Shown here: in pieces, positions 33,660 to 43,651 of the stretch
Position numbering within the stretch: the stretch's first letter is position 1
Layout: every line of letters starts with the position of its first letter
NCBI GenBank assembly: GCA_029008005.1
Contig: JAQXIX010000034.1
Location: forward strand, 1 to 52,878
From: Bacillota bacterium
GTDB lineage: Bacteria; Bacillota; Clostridia; Peptostreptococcales; Anaerovoracaceae
Reading direction: 5' to 3'
DNA length: 52,878 nucleotides
Translations under genes and position numbers: made by a program
The notes under the pieces: model-generated
What the model was told of the DNA's origin: nothing
The model's database searches: none
What the model saw: only the letters and a program-made list of their open reading frames with translations

Positions 33660-34367
33660 ATGAGTACACATATAAATGCTGCCATGAAAGGCGATATCGC
33701 AGAAAGCATTCTGCTGCCGGGAGATCCTCTCAGAGCTAAGTTTATTGCGGAGAATTATCTGGATAACGCCAGATGCTATACAGAAATAAGGAATATGCTC
33801 GGGTATACGGGAACTTATAAAGGAGTACCTGTTTCCGTTCAGGGAACGGGAATGGGAATGCCGTCAATGGGAATCTACTCGTGGGAACTGATAAATGAGT
33901 ATAAGGTTCAGAATCTCATCAGAGTCGGAACGGCAGGGTCATTCCATGAAGATATTGCAATTGGAGATATTGTTGTCGGACTTGCAGCCTCAACGGATTC
34001 CAATTACGCACACACATATGATTTGCCGGGAACTTATGCGCCTTGCGCCAGTTATGAGCTTTTGCAGAAACTTGAAAGGGCATCGGAAGAAACAGGACAC
34101 AGCTTTAAGGCCGGAAATATTGTTTCCTGCGATGTATTTTATGAAGTCAATGAGGACTGGTGGAAACGCTGGAAGTCAATGGGCGTAATGGCAGTTGAAA
34201 TGGAAGCGGCGGCATTATATATGAACGCGGCGCACGGACATGCCAACGCACTGGCGATAATGACAATAAGCGACCATTTCGTAACAAGGGAAAAAGCAAC
34301 TGCAGAGCAGAGACAGGAGAAATTCACAGACATGATGGAGCTCGCACTTGAGGCGGCAATCAGATAG
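33660..34367 (+). CDS. deoD: Purine-nucleoside phosphorylase, DeoD type
   Basis: Cleaves purine (deoxy)nucleosides with phosphate for salvage. 235 residues of the trimer/hexamer NP-I family: [17 protein letters not shown] binds phosphate, VGTAGSF near residue 88, VEMEAAALY (about 179-187) binds the sugar, and SDHF (about 203) holds the catalytic aspartate. AGGAGA precedes the ATG. It begins an operon with lepA, hemW and probably glpK, an unusual insertion in the rpsT-lepA gap. Confidence 0.95.
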   Translation: MSTHINAAMKGDIAESILLPGDPLRAKFIAENYLDNARCYTEIRNMLGYTGTYKGVPVSVQGTGMGMPSMGIYSWELINEYKVQNLIRVGTAGSFHEDIAIGDIVVGLAASTDSNYAHTYDLPGTYAPCASYELLQKLERASEETGHSFKAGNIVSCDVFYEVNEDWWKRWKSMGVMAVEMEAAALYMNAAHGHANALAIMTISDHFVTREKATAEQRQEKFTDMMELALEAAIR

Positions 34368-34374
34368 GAACAAT

Positions 34375-36186
34375 ATGAAAGATTACAGACAGTATATAAG
34401 AAATTTCAGCATTATAGCACATATCGACCACGGCAAGTCAACACTGGCAGACAGAATTATTGAGAAGACCGGACTTGTTAGTGACAGAGACATGAGAGAA
34501 CAGTTTCTCGACAACATGGATCTTGAGCGAGAAAGAGGAATAACGATAAAACTTCAGACCACCAGACTGGTATTCAAGTCAAAAGACGGGAATGAATATA
34601 TCTTCAATCTTATTGACACACCGGGACATGTGGACTTCACATATGAAGTTTCAAGAAGTCTTGCTGCCTGTGAGGGAGCAGTTCTTGTTGTAGACGCAAC
34701 TCAGGGCGTTGAGGCACAGACTCTGGCAAACGTGTATCTGGCACTGGATGAAGACCTGGAGATACTGCCGGTGCTTAACAAGATAGACCTTCCGAGTGCT
34801 AGACCGGATGAAATCAGAGATGAAATAGAAGATGTCATAGGCGTTGATGCATCCGAAGCTCCTCTCGTATCGGCAAAAGAGGGAATAGGAATCGAAGAAC
34901 TTCTAGAACAGATTGTAACTAATATTCCTGCGCCGGAAGGAGACGAAAACAAACCTCTTAAGGCACTTATATTCGACTCCTATTACGATAATTACAAGGG
35001 TGTTGTAATATACACAAGAGTTTTTGACGGAACAGTTAAAGAAGGCGACATGATTCGTCTTATGAATACAGGCAAGAAATACGAAGTTACCGAAGTGGGA
35101 ACTTATTCTCCGGGACCGGTGCCGTGCAAAAGCCTGAGAGCTGGTGAAGTAGGATATATCTGCGCAAGTATCAAGCAGGTAAGCGACGCTCGCGTAGGTG
35201 ATACGATAACTCTCGACAACAATCAGACTGACGAGCCTTTGCCGGGATACAAGAAGGTTCAGTCAATGGTTTACTGCGGGATTTATCCTGCCGAAGGCGA
35301 GAAATATGAAAACGTCAAGGACGCCCTTGAAAAACTCCAGGTAAACGACGCAGCTTTTCGTTTTGAACCTGAGACTTCGACAGCACTCGGATTCGGATTC
35401 AGATGCGGGTTCCTGGGGCTTTTGCATATGGAAATAATAGTCGAAAGACTTGAAAGAGAATTTGATTTGGGCGTAATAACAACATCGCCGAGTGTAATAT
35501 ACAAAGTCATTAAGACCGATGGGACAGTAGAGATGGTACAGAACCCGTCCAACTTGCCGGATCCTATGGAAATAGACCATATTGAGGAGCCTATGGTTAA
35601 GGCTGATATTATGGTTCCCAAGGAATATGTGGGAAACATAATGGAAATATGTCAGGAAAGACGCGGCCGCATGTTGCATATGGAATATATAACAGAGTCA
35701 AGAGTCAACCTTCATTACGACATGCCTCTAAATGAAGTAATATACGACTTCTTCGACGCACTTAAATCGAAGACGAGAGGCTACGGCTCCCTTGATTACG
35801 AATTCAGCAGATACGAGCCGAGTAAGGTTGTTAAGCTGGACATACTGCTTAATAAGGATATGGTGGATGCTTTCAGCATGATTGTTCACGAATCAAAGGC
35901 ATACAGCAGAGGAAGGTTTGTATGCTCCAAGCTGAAAGAGATTATTCCTATGCACCAGTTCGAGGTGCCGATTCAGGCCAGCATAGGGCAAAAAATAATA
36001 GCGAGAGAAACAGTCAGGGCCTACAGAAAAGACGTAATCGCCAAGTGTTACGGCGGTGACATATCAAGAAAGAAAAAACTTTTGGAAAAACAGAAGGAAG
36101 GAAAAAAGAGAATGCGCCAGTTCGGTACTGTTGAGGTGCCTCAGGAAGCGTTCACTGCGGTTCTTAAATATGACGAGAACAAATAA
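34375..36186 (+). CDS. lepA: Elongation factor 4
   Basis: Ribosome-associated GTPase with a role in initiation or back-translocation. 603 residues from ATG 34375 (TAGGAACA upstream); the frame from 34348 is inside deoD. P-loop AHIDHGKST (about residues 13-21), effector ERGITIK, G3 DTPGHVDF, G4 NKID, and the LepA-specific C-terminal domain ending in lysine-rich [15 protein letters not shown]. The last 17 bases overlap the hemW start. Confidence 0.97.
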   Translation: MKDYRQYIRNFSIIAHIDHGKSTLADRIIEKTGLVSDRDMREQFLDNMDLERERGITIKLQTTRLVFKSKDGNEYIFNLIDTPGHVDFTYEVSRSLAACEGAVLVVDATQGVEAQTLANVYLALDEDLEILPVLNKIDLPSARPDEIRDEIEDVIGVDASEAPLVSAKEGIGIEELLEQIVTNIPAPEGDENKPLKALIFDSYYDNYKGVVIYTRVFDGTVKEGDMIRLMNTGKKYEVTEVGTYSPGPVPCKSLRAGEVGYICASIKQVSDARVGDTITLDNNQTDEPLPGYKKVQSMVYCGIYPAEGEKYENVKDALEKLQVNDAAFRFEPETSTALGFGFRCGFLGLLHMEIIVERLEREFDLGVITTSPSVIYKVIKTDGTVEMVQNPSNLPDPMEIDHIEEPMVKADIMVPKEYVGNIMEICQERRGRMLHMEYITESRVNLHYDMPLNEVIYDFFDALKSKTRGYGSLDYEFSRYEPSKVVKLDILLNKDMVDAFSMIVHESKAYSRGRFVCSKLKEIIPMHQFEVPIQASIGQKIIARETVRAYRKDVIAKCYGGDISRKKKLLEKQKEGKKRMRQFGTVEVPQEAFTAVLKYDENK

Positions 36187-37318
36187 TCTTGGTCTGTATG
36201 TTCACGTTCCTTTTTGCGTGAAGAAATGTTCATACTGCGATTTTCTGTCTTTTGCATGTAATGACGAAACTGCTCTTTCGGAGTATGCCAAGGCACTTCG
36301 TCGTGACATTGTATGTAAATCGGAAATGCTTCCTTACAGAGTGACAGATACAGTGTACATCGGCGGAGGAACACCGTCTCTTTTGTCTGCCTCTGATATG
36401 ACAGATATAATGAGAACGGTATTTGATAACTTCAACGTTTCTGAAGATGCTGAAATTACAGTGGAAGTCAATCCGGGAACAGTAACAGAAGATAAGATGA
36501 GAGCGTATTTTGCCGCCGGAATCAACAGAATCAGTATTGGCGTACAATCTTTCGACAATTCCGTATTGGCGAGAATCGGAAGAATACATAACAAAAATGA
36601 TGCTCTCAATGCAGTAAGAATGGCCCAGAAAGCAGGATTTAAAAACATCAGTATTGACCTGATGTTCGGTATCCCGGGACAGTCAATGAAAATGTGGAAA
36701 GATACAGTCAGGCAATCTGTTTTCACCGGTGTAAATCACATTTCACTTTACAGTCTGCAGATTGAGGAAGGGACACCTTTAGGTGATTCAATAAGAAACG
36801 GCAGCATTATTCCATCCGATGAGGAAACGGATCGTGAAATGTACCACACGGGACTTGAGATACTCAGGAATGCAGGTTATTTCCAGTATGAAATATCAAA
36901 TGCATCTATGAAGGGCTTTGAAAGCAGGCATAATCTTAAATACTGGTCATATGAGGAGTATCTGGCTGCAGGTCTCGGAGCAAGTTCGTTCATTGATGGG
37001 AAAAGATACAGAAACTGCAGCGGGATGATTCCTTATCTAAATGCAGTGAAGGAAGGAATTTCAACCTTCGATGAATCGGATACGGAACAGTTTTCCAAGA
37101 GGGAGGAAATGGGAATATACGTTTTCACCGGATTAAGAAAAACAGACGGTTTCAGTATTACGGATTTTGAGAATGTATTTGGCGTCGATTTCTTTGACGT
37201 GTACAATCCCGAAATAATAGAGTCATATAAGGGATATATGGAATTTGACGGTGTTATGCTTAGGCTTACCGGTGCGGGATTTGATATTTCGAACAAGATA
37301 ATGAGTGAATTTGTATGA
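36170..37318 (+). CDS. hemW: Radical SAM heme chaperone HemW (oxygen-independent coproporphyrinogen oxidase-like)
   Basis: 382 residues from ATG 36170, where [19 protein letters not shown] follows; longer frames are within lepA. Cys16, Cys20 and Cys23 form the CxxxCxxC cluster motif and GGGTPSLL follows near residue 65. The fourth cysteine of true HemN (CxxxCxxCxC) is replaced by Phe25 (CDF), so this is HemW, a heme-trafficking protein rather than a porphyrin oxidase. No ribosome site is seen; coupling to lepA translation is likely. Usually hrcA-grpE-dnaK follow; here glpK follows. Confidence 0.93.
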   Translation: MTRTNNLGLYVHVPFCVKKCSYCDFLSFACNDETALSEYAKALRRDIVCKSEMLPYRVTDTVYIGGGTPSLLSASDMTDIMRTVFDNFNVSEDAEITVEVNPGTVTEDKMRAYFAAGINRISIGVQSFDNSVLARIGRIHNKNDALNAVRMAQKAGFKNISIDLMFGIPGQSMKMWKDTVRQSVFTGVNHISLYSLQIEEGTPLGDSIRNGSIIPSDEETDREMYHTGLEILRNAGYFQYEISNASMKGFESRHNLKYWSYEEYLAAGLGASSFIDGKRYRNCSGMIPYLNAVKEGISTFDESDTEQFSKREEMGIYVFTGLRKTDGFSITDFENVFGVDFFDVYNPEIIESYKGYMEFDGVMLRLTGAGFDISNKIMSEFV

Positions 37319-38799
37319 AAAAGAAATATGTAATGGCTCTTGATCAGGGAACTACCAGTTCAAGATGCATAATATATGACAGAGAAGGAAGAATAATCAG
37401 TGTTTCCCAGAAGGAATTCCGGCAGATTTATCCTCGTGAAGGATGGGTTGAACACGATGGGGAGGAAATATACCGGACACAGCTTCAGGTTGCCTCAGAG
37501 GCGCTGTTCAAAGGCGGATTGCGGGCATCTGATATTGATTCCATAGGTATAACAAACCAGCGTGAAACAACAATTGTGTGGGATAAAGAAACAGGAAAGC
37601 CGGTATATAACGCAATTGTATGGCAGTGCAGGAGAACTGCTGATTTTTGTGATTCTCTGAGAAGAGAAGGACTTGAGAAAGAATACAAAGAAAAAACCGG
37701 CTTGTTGATCGACCCCTATTTCAGTGCCACGAAAATACAATGGATTCTGGAGAACGTACCGGGAGCACGGGAAAAAGCCCAAGCCGGGAAGCTTCTGTTC
37801 GGAACTGTTGAAACATGGATTATCTGGAATCTTACAGGTGGCAAAGTTCACGTGACAGACTACTCGAATGCGTCGAGAACGATGCTTTTTAATATACATG
37901 AGCTGAAATGGGACCGGGATATAATGCAAAGGTTCGATATTCCTGAGTGTATGCTTCCGGAACCTGTGCCGTCCAGCAAGATATACGGCGAAACGGAAGC
38001 GCATTTTTTCGGTGAGCCTATTGTTATCGGCGGTGCGGCAGGAGATCAGCAGACTGCATTGTTCGGGCAGACATGCTTTTCTGAGGGACAGGCTAAAAAC
38101 ACATACGGCACAGGCGGTTTCATGCTTTTGAACACAGGCGAAAAGATTGTGGATTCAAAAAACGGTCTGTTATCTACAATTGCCTGGGGACTTGATGATA
38201 AAGTGTACTATGCACTCGAGGGTTCGGTATTTGTTTCAGGGGCAGTGATTCAGTGGCTGAGAGACGAGCTCGGTATTATTAAAAACGCTGCCGAAACAGA
38301 GGAAATCGCACGAAGCGTCGAAAATACCGGAGGGGTATATATTGTTCCCGCATTTACCGGTCTTGGAGCACCTTACTGGGATCCCTATGCCAGAGGGACT
38401 ATTACTGGCATAACAAGAGGAACGAACAGAAGTCACATAGTACGTGCAGCTCTGGAAGCTATGGCATATCAGACTTATGATCTTGCAAAGGCAATGTCCG
38501 AAGATATCGGCTGCGAAATTAAATCACTCAGAGTAGACGGCGGAGCATGTGAAAATGATTTTCTCCTGGAATTTCAGGCTGATATTCTGGGCGGTGAAAT
38601 ATACAGACCCGTTTGTACGGAAACAACTTCTCTTGGAGCGGCTTATCTGGCAGGACTCGCGACAGGATTCTGGGAATCCCTTGATGATATAAGAGATAAC
38701 TGGCAGATTGACAGGATATTCGCACCTGCTGAGAATAACAATGGAAAAATATTACTGGAAGGATGGCACAAGGCAGTGAAATCCTGCGTGGGATTGTAA
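37315..38799 (+). CDS. glpK: Glycerol kinase
   Basis: Phosphorylates glycerol to glycerol 3-phosphate with ATP. 494 residues, FGGY family. [18 protein letters not shown] (residues 4-21) is the phosphate-binding start, [13 protein letters not shown] (about 79-91) binds glycerol, and the C-terminal signature is [16 protein letters not shown] (about 407-422). It overlaps hemW by four bases, so it is in the lepA transcript. No glycerol facilitator (glpF) or glycerol-3-phosphate dehydrogenase lies beside it; a role in lipid precursor supply is possible. Confidence 0.96.
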   Translation: MKKKYVMALDQGTTSSRCIIYDREGRIISVSQKEFRQIYPREGWVEHDGEEIYRTQLQVASEALFKGGLRASDIDSIGITNQRETTIVWDKETGKPVYNAIVWQCRRTADFCDSLRREGLEKEYKEKTGLLIDPYFSATKIQWILENVPGAREKAQAGKLLFGTVETWIIWNLTGGKVHVTDYSNASRTMLFNIHELKWDRDIMQRFDIPECMLPEPVPSSKIYGETEAHFFGEPIVIGGAAGDQQTALFGQTCFSEGQAKNTYGTGGFMLLNTGEKIVDSKNGLLSTIAWGLDDKVYYALEGSVFVSGAVIQWLRDELGIIKNAAETEEIARSVENTGGVYIVPAFTGLGAPYWDPYARGTITGITRGTNRSHIVRAALEAMAYQTYDLAKAMSEDIGCEIKSLRVDGGACENDFLLEFQADILGGEIYRPVCTETTSLGAAYLAGLATGFWESLDDIRDNWQIDRIFAPAENNNGKILLEGWHKAVKSCVGL

Positions 38800-38853
38800 A
38801 ATAGTGGATATTGCTTTTTTGCATTGTTTGTTTCTGCAGTATTTTATAATCTC

Positions 38854-38882
38854 TTGAAAAGTATTTTTGTTAATAATATAAT
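38854..38882 (+). promoter_or_regulatory. Promoter of nfu (and perhaps abf genes)
   Basis: TTGAAA (38854-38859), 17 bases, perfect TATAAT (38877-38882), 30 bases before the nfu ATG. Confidence 0.65.
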
Positions 38883-38911
38883 TATTATGAACGAAATTTT
38901 GAGGTGAATTT

Positions 38912-39214
38912 ATGACAGACCTGATTACAGTTGAAGATAAAATTGTAAATGTACTGGCAAACAAAGTCGATCCTGTTCTTGCAGAACATTTCGGAGGTTC
39001 TTCTTTAAGCGCCTTTGAAGATGGGATTGCTTATGTTAAACTGACGGGAGCATGTGCCCAGTGTCCTTCGGCTCAGGAAACAGTTGAAGGGATTGTTAAA
39101 GATTTCGTAATGGGCGGAGTTCCGGAAGTGAGAGATGTTAGACTTGATGCATCTGTAAGTGATGAGCTTCTGGATTTCGCACGGCAGATTCTCGGCGGAG
39201 AAAAAAATGATTAA
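38912..39214 (+). CDS. NifU C-terminal domain (Nfu-type) iron-sulfur carrier
   Basis: 100 residues of a single Nfu domain. Cys48-x2-Cys51 in GACAQCPSAQETVEGIV is the cluster-binding motif; two copies from two subunits hold one [4Fe-4S] cluster. The protein transfers clusters to target enzymes. It precedes abfD, whose product needs an unusual [4Fe-4S] cluster, by about 100 bases, but has its own promoter, so a dedicated role is only a guess; general cluster delivery is equally possible. Acidic tail (GGEKND). Confidence 0.88.
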   Translation: MTDLITVEDKIVNVLANKVDPVLAEHFGGSSLSAFEDGIAYVKLTGACAQCPSAQETVEGIVKDFVMGGVPEVRDVRLDASVSDELLDFARQILGGEKND

Positions 39215-39218
39215 TTAG

Positions 39219-39249
39219 TTGATTAGAGGCATCCCGCCTTTAATATAAA
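39219..39249 (+). promoter_or_regulatory. Possible promoter of abfD
   Basis: TTGATT (39219-39224), 19 bases, TATAAA (39244-39249). Spacing is longer than ideal. The leader that follows contains the stem GTATGC/GCATAC (39265-39282) ahead of the AAGGAG site. Confidence 0.4.
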
Positions 39250-39316
39250 ATGTCATTATATGGTGTATGCAGCAGGGCATACGCGCGTAAGAAAAATAAA
39301 AAGGAGTGATTTTATT

Positions 39317-40792
39317 ATGTTAATGACAGGCGAACAGTATATCGAAAGTTTAAGAAAACTGAACACAAGAGTTTACATGTTTGGTAAGAAGATTGAAAAT
39401 TGGGTTGACGATCCTATTATCAGACCTTCAATCAACTGCGTAAAGGTTACTTATGATCTGGCTCAGGATCCTGAATACGCTGACCTTATGACAGTTAAGT
39501 CAAGCCTGACAGGTGAAACAATCAACAGATTTGCTCATCTTCACCAGAGCACAGAAGACCTTAAGAACAAGGTTAAGATGCAGAGACTTTGCGGACAGAA
39601 AACTGCAGGCTGCTTCCAGAGATGCGTAGGAATGGACGCTTTCAATGCTACATTCTCAACAACTTATGAAATCGACCAGAAATATGGTACAAAATATCAT
39701 GAAAACTTCGTAAACTTCCTCAAGATGGTACAGGAAAAAGACCTGGTAGTTGACGGTGCTATGACTGACCCTAAGGGTAACAGAGGCAAGAGACCTTCAC
39801 AGCAGGTTGACCCTGATCTCTTCCTGAGAATAAAGGAAAGAAGAGAAGACGGTATCGTAGTAAGAGGAGCTAAGTGCCACCAGACAGGTTCAATCAACTC
39901 ACACTGGCACATCGTAATGCCTACACAGGCAATGACTGAAGAAGATAAGGAATATGCAGTAGCATTTGCATGCCCTTCAGATGCTGAAGGTATGTTCATG
40001 GTATACGGCAGACAGTCATGCGATACTAGAAAGCTCGAAGAAGGCGCTGACATCGATCTGGGTAACGCTCAGTTCGGCGGACAGGAAGCTCTCGTAGTAT
40101 TTGATGACGTATTTATTCCAAACGAATACATCTTCATGGCAGGAGAATATGATTTCGCAGGAATGCTCGTAGAAAGATTCGCTGGATACCACAGACAGTC
40201 ATACGGCGGATGCAAGGTTGGTGTAGGTGACGTTCTTATCGGAGCTGCTGCACTGGCTGCAGAATACAATGGAGCTCACAAGGCATCACACATTAAGGAT
40301 AAGCTCATCGAAATGACTCACCTTAACGAAACTCTGTACTGCTGCGGTATTGCTTGCTCAACTGAAGGATATCCTACAGCTGCAGGTAACTATCAGATCG
40401 ACCTTCTGCTGGCAAACGTATGTAAGCAGAACATCACAAGATTCCCTTACGAAATCGTAAGACTTGCTGAAGATATCGGTGGCGGACTTATGGTAACAAT
40501 GCCTTCAGAAGTTGATTTCAAATCAGACCTTAAGGTTGGTAAGAACGGCGAAACAATCGGCGACTTCTGCCAGAAGTTCTTCGTAGGAAACGAAGCAGCA
40601 TGTGACACTGAAGCAAGACAGAGAATCATGAGACTTCTGGAAAACATCTGCCTCGGAGCAGCAGCAGTTGGTTACAGAACAGAATCAATGCACGGTGCAG
40701 GTTCACCTCAGGCTCAGAGAATTATGATTCAGAGACAGGGCAACATCGAAGGAAAGAAAGAACTCGCAAAGGCAATTGCAGGAATCAAATAA
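39317..40792 (+). CDS. abfD: 4-hydroxybutyryl-CoA dehydratase / vinylacetyl-CoA delta-isomerase
   Basis: Converts 4-hydroxybutyryl-CoA to crotonyl-CoA by a ketyl-radical mechanism using FAD and a [4Fe-4S] cluster. 491 residues from ATG 39317 (AAGGAGTG). It lines up nearly throughout with the Clostridium aminobutyricum enzyme as I remember it; cluster ligands are at the same positions: Cys99, Cys103, His292, Cys299 (in CFQRC and HRQSYGGC), with Tyr296 and Glu in TESMHGAG. All 24 arginine codons are AGA, unlike neighbouring glpK, pointing to high expression. The enzyme is oxygen-sensitive. A strong hairpin separates it from the next gene. Confidence 0.95.
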   Translation: MLMTGEQYIESLRKLNTRVYMFGKKIENWVDDPIIRPSINCVKVTYDLAQDPEYADLMTVKSSLTGETINRFAHLHQSTEDLKNKVKMQRLCGQKTAGCFQRCVGMDAFNATFSTTYEIDQKYGTKYHENFVNFLKMVQEKDLVVDGAMTDPKGNRGKRPSQQVDPDLFLRIKERREDGIVVRGAKCHQTGSINSHWHIVMPTQAMTEEDKEYAVAFACPSDAEGMFMVYGRQSCDTRKLEEGADIDLGNAQFGGQEALVVFDDVFIPNEYIFMAGEYDFAGMLVERFAGYHRQSYGGCKVGVGDVLIGAAALAAEYNGAHKASHIKDKLIEMTHLNETLYCCGIACSTEGYPTAAGNYQIDLLLANVCKQNITRFPYEIVRLAEDIGGGLMVTMPSEVDFKSDLKVGKNGETIGDFCQKFFVGNEAACDTEARQRIMRLLENICLGAAAVGYRTESMHGAGSPQAQRIMIQRQGNIEGKKELAKAIAGIK

Positions 40793-40818
40793 GACAGATT
40801 GTTTAAAAAAGATAACTG

Positions 40819-40856
40819 AATCTAAGGCCGCATGAAAACAGCGGCCTTAGATTTTA
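40819..40856 (+). terminator. Perfect hairpin between abfD and the downstream abf genes (attenuator or stabiliser)
   Basis: AATCTAAGGCCGC / GCGGCCTTAGATT is a perfect 13 bp stem with a 9-base loop. Only four T residues follow, so it may be a partial terminator or a 3' stabiliser of the abfD message rather than a full stop. Confidence 0.7.
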
Positions 40857-40896
40857 AGCACAAGGTTAAATTATTAACAGTATAAGAGGGAATAAA

Positions 40897-41166
40897 ATGA
40901 AGTGCGGAATTAAATTCTGTGGAGGATGCAACCCAAGATATGACAGAGGTGCGGCCTGCAGAGAAATAAAAAAAACACTTGAGAATGATAATATCGAGTT
41001 CATGAATGCCACCGAGGAGGAGGTTTTTGATAATCTTCTCGTTATCGGAGGCTGTTCTGCGTGCTGTGCTTCACACAGCCAGTATACTGTCAATGATGAA
41101 ATCTTCAAAATGTGGGAAAAAGACCATATTAATAAAATAGTTGAATTATTACGGAGGAAAAGTTAA
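40897..41166 (+). CDS. Cysteine-rich protein inside the 4-hydroxybutyrate operon, function unknown
   Basis: 89 residues with seven cysteines: Cys3, Cys8, Cys11 (CGGCNPRYDR), Cys21, Cys53, Cys56, Cys57 (GGCSACCASH). The two CxxC-type pairs around an alpha/beta pattern (IKFCGGCNPRYDR, then a helix, then NLLVIGGCSACC) suggest a small thioredoxin-like metal or iron-sulfur protein. I recall similar short proteins beside anaerobic amino-acid and CoA-transferase genes in Clostridia, without known function. AGAGGGA precedes the ATG; the stop overlaps the abfT start, so both are translated together. It could assist the AbfD cluster or act as an electron carrier; neither is shown. Confidence 0.75.
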   Translation: MKCGIKFCGGCNPRYDRGAACREIKKTLENDNIEFMNATEEEVFDNLLVIGGCSACCASHSQYTVNDEIFKMWEKDHINKIVELLRRKS

Positions 41167-42488
41167 TGAAAAACTGGAAAGAGCTTTACAACCAGAAGCT
41201 TATGACTGCTGATGAAGCCGTTAAGCTGATCAAGTCAGGAGACAAGGTTGTATTTCAGCATGACGTCGGTGAACCTGAAGAGCTTGTAAGAGCAATGGTA
41301 AGGAATGCTGACAATTACAGAAACGTTGAAATTTCACATATGTACTCACTTGGCCCTGGGGATTACTGCAAACCTGAATACAAGGATAATTTCCATCCGA
41401 ATATGTGGTTCCTTTCAGGACAGACTCGTAAGGCATGTAACGAATGGGGAGACTATACTTCATGTTTCTTCCATGAACTTCCGGAACTGATGAGATCGGG
41501 AAGAGTAGTTGTGGATGTAGCTCTTATTATGGTATCAAAGCCGGATAAGCACGGATACGTTTCAACAGGAGTTTCCGGTGACTACACTATTCAGGCAATC
41601 AAGTCCGCAAGGACTGTAATCGCACAGGTTAACGAAAACATTCCATTCACATATGGTGATGCTGTATTCCCTCTGATGGAGTATGCTGATGCTATTGTTG
41701 AATTTGACGAAGAACTTCCGGCACTTCCTGCAGGTAAAATCGGTCCTGTTGAAGAAGAAATCGGTAAGTACTGCGCAAGCCTTATTCAGGACGGAGCAAC
41801 ACTCCAGCTTGGTATCGGTTCTATTCCGGACGCTGTATGCGAACAGCTTAAGAGTAAGAAGCATCTCGGACTTCACTCAGAAATGCTTGGTGACGGAGCT
41901 ATGAAGCTCTACAACGAAGGCGTTATCGACAACTCAATGAAGTCATTCGATAAGGGCGTAATGGTTGCAAACTTTATCATGGGTTCAAAGGAACTTTATG
42001 AGTTCTGCGATCACAACCCTGCAGTCAAGCTTATGCCTGTAGACTACGTTAACCACCCTGCAGTTATCATGAACTGCTCGAAGATGGTTGCTATCAATGC
42101 AGCACTTGGATGTGACCTTTACGGACAGGTTGCTGCTGATGCTCTCGGTGGTGACAAGCAGTTCTCGGGAGTAGGCGGTCAGGTTGACTTTATCCGTGGC
42201 GCTGCAATGTCAACAGACGGACAGGGCGTTGCTATAATTGCTATGCCTTCAATGACAGTTAAGAAGGACGGAACTAAGATTTCAAAGATTACTGCACGTC
42301 TTGCAGACGGTCAGGTTATCACAGACAGCAGAAACGATACTGAATATGTTATTACAGAATACGGTATCGCAGATCTTTGGGGTAAGACAAATGCTGATAA
42401 AGCCAGAGCTCTTATAAATATCGCTCACCCTGATTTCAGACCTGAACTTAAGGATCAGTTTGAGCAGATGTTCCACCAGAAATTTTAA
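41166..42488 (+). CDS. abfT: 4-hydroxybutyrate CoA-transferase
   Basis: Moves CoA from acetyl-CoA (or butyryl-CoA) to 4-hydroxybutyrate, giving the AbfD substrate. 440 residues, family I CoA transferase of the acetyl-CoA hydrolase/transferase type. The catalytic glutamate is Glu239 in LGLHSEM, matching Glu238 of the C. aminobutyricum enzyme. GIGSIPDAV and GVGGQVDF are substrate-loop motifs. GGAGG precedes the ATG at 41166. It shares the operon with the cysteine-rich gene and abfH. Related butyryl- or propionyl-CoA transferases are possible; the neighbours decide the call. Confidence 0.9.
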   Translation: MKNWKELYNQKLMTADEAVKLIKSGDKVVFQHDVGEPEELVRAMVRNADNYRNVEISHMYSLGPGDYCKPEYKDNFHPNMWFLSGQTRKACNEWGDYTSCFFHELPELMRSGRVVVDVALIMVSKPDKHGYVSTGVSGDYTIQAIKSARTVIAQVNENIPFTYGDAVFPLMEYADAIVEFDEELPALPAGKIGPVEEEIGKYCASLIQDGATLQLGIGSIPDAVCEQLKSKKHLGLHSEMLGDGAMKLYNEGVIDNSMKSFDKGVMVANFIMGSKELYEFCDHNPAVKLMPVDYVNHPAVIMNCSKMVAINAALGCDLYGQVAADALGGDKQFSGVGGQVDFIRGAAMSTDGQGVAIIAMPSMTVKKDGTKISKITARLADGQVITDSRNDTEYVITEYGIADLWGKTNADKARALINIAHPDFRPELKDQFEQMFHQKF

Positions 42489-42516
42489 TTGATTTATTAA
42501 TAAAAGGAGAATTAAA

Positions 42517-43641
42517 ATGCTTGCATTAAAAATCGTACCTAATATTTATTACTTTGACACTTTCAAAGATTTTAACGAAGAATTCAAACTGGGCAAGGGT
42601 GACATTCTCGTAACTAACGAATGGATGTACAAGCCATATGTTGAAGGTCTTGGAATTGATATGCCTGTAATCTATCAGGAAAAGTTCGGTTCAGGAGAAC
42701 CTACTGACGAAATGATGGATGCTATGAAGGCTGAAATGGACAAGTATGAATATGACAGAATCATCGCTTTCGGTGGTGGTACAATTGTTGACTGCTGTAA
42801 GGTTCTGGCATGTGAAATTCCTAACAAGGTTGAAGACCTTTACACAGGAAAAGTAGCTCCTAAGAGAATTAAGCAGCTGGTAGTTGTTCCTACAACTTGC
42901 GGAACAGGTTCAGAAGTTACTAACGTAGCAGTAGCAGCACTTCCTTCACTGAACATTAAGAAGGGTATTGCTGATGAACAGACTTATGCAGACATCGCAG
43001 TTCTTATTCCAGAATCACTCCAGGGACTGCCTGATTATGTATTTGCTACTTCATCAATCGACGCTCTCGTTCACGCTTCAGAAGCATTCCTTTCACCTAA
43101 GGCATCATCATTCACAGACATGTTTGCTACAAATGCAATCAGAATGATCATGAACGGTTACAAGAAGATCATCGAAAGAGGCGGAAACAACAAGGAAAAC
43201 AGAGCAGATCTGCTTAAGGACTTCCTCGTAGCTTCAAACTATGCAGGGATTGCATTCGGTAATGCAGGATGTGCAGCTGTTCACGCTCTGGCATATGCTC
43301 ACGGTGCTGCATTCCACATTGCACACGGAGAATCAAACTTCCAGGGATTCACTGAAGTATTCAAGGTTTACATGAAGAAGAACCCTACAGGCAAGATCAC
43401 TGAAATCAACAAGATTTTCGCTGATATCATCGGATGTGATGTTGCTGACGTATATGCTAAGCTTGACGAATTCCTCGGCCAGATCCTCAGAAAGAAGCCG
43501 CTGAGAGAATATGGAATGACAGAAGATCAGGCTGCAGAATTTGCAAAGGTTACTGTTGCAAACCAGCAGAGACTTATGTCAAACAACTACGTTGAACTTA
43601 CAGAAGAAGAAGTAGAAGGCATCTTCAGAAACATGTACTAA
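42517..43641 (+). CDS. abfH: NAD-dependent 4-hydroxybutyrate dehydrogenase
   Basis: Reduces succinate semialdehyde to 4-hydroxybutyrate with NADH. 374 residues of the iron-containing alcohol dehydrogenase family. GGGTIVD (residues 86-92) binds NAD; the metal ligands should be Asp182, His186, His256 and His270 (DALVHASEA, VHALAYAHG, HIAHGES). AbfH/4HbD symbols are both used for this enzyme. All arginine codons are AGA, another mark of strong expression. It ends the operon with a strong terminator. No succinate-semialdehyde dehydrogenase or GABA aminotransferase is in the window, so the source of semialdehyde is open. Confidence 0.92.
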   Translation: MLALKIVPNIYYFDTFKDFNEEFKLGKGDILVTNEWMYKPYVEGLGIDMPVIYQEKFGSGEPTDEMMDAMKAEMDKYEYDRIIAFGGGTIVDCCKVLACEIPNKVEDLYTGKVAPKRIKQLVVVPTTCGTGSEVTNVAVAALPSLNIKKGIADEQTYADIAVLIPESLQGLPDYVFATSSIDALVHASEAFLSPKASSFTDMFATNAIRMIMNGYKKIIERGGNNKENRADLLKDFLVASNYAGIAFGNAGCAAVHALAYAHGAAFHIAHGESNFQGFTEVFKVYMKKNPTGKITEINKIFADIIGCDVADVYAKLDEFLGQILRKKPLREYGMTEDQAAEFAKVTVANQQRLMSNNYVELTEEEVEGIFRNMY

Positions 43642-43651
43642 GATTGACCCT

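Noticed and set aside
36170-37318. Assignment of the radical-SAM gene as HemN, a true coproporphyrinogen dehydrogenase
   Set aside because: The fourth cysteine of the HemN motif CxxxCxxCxC is replaced by Phe25 and the protein is shorter, as in HemW.
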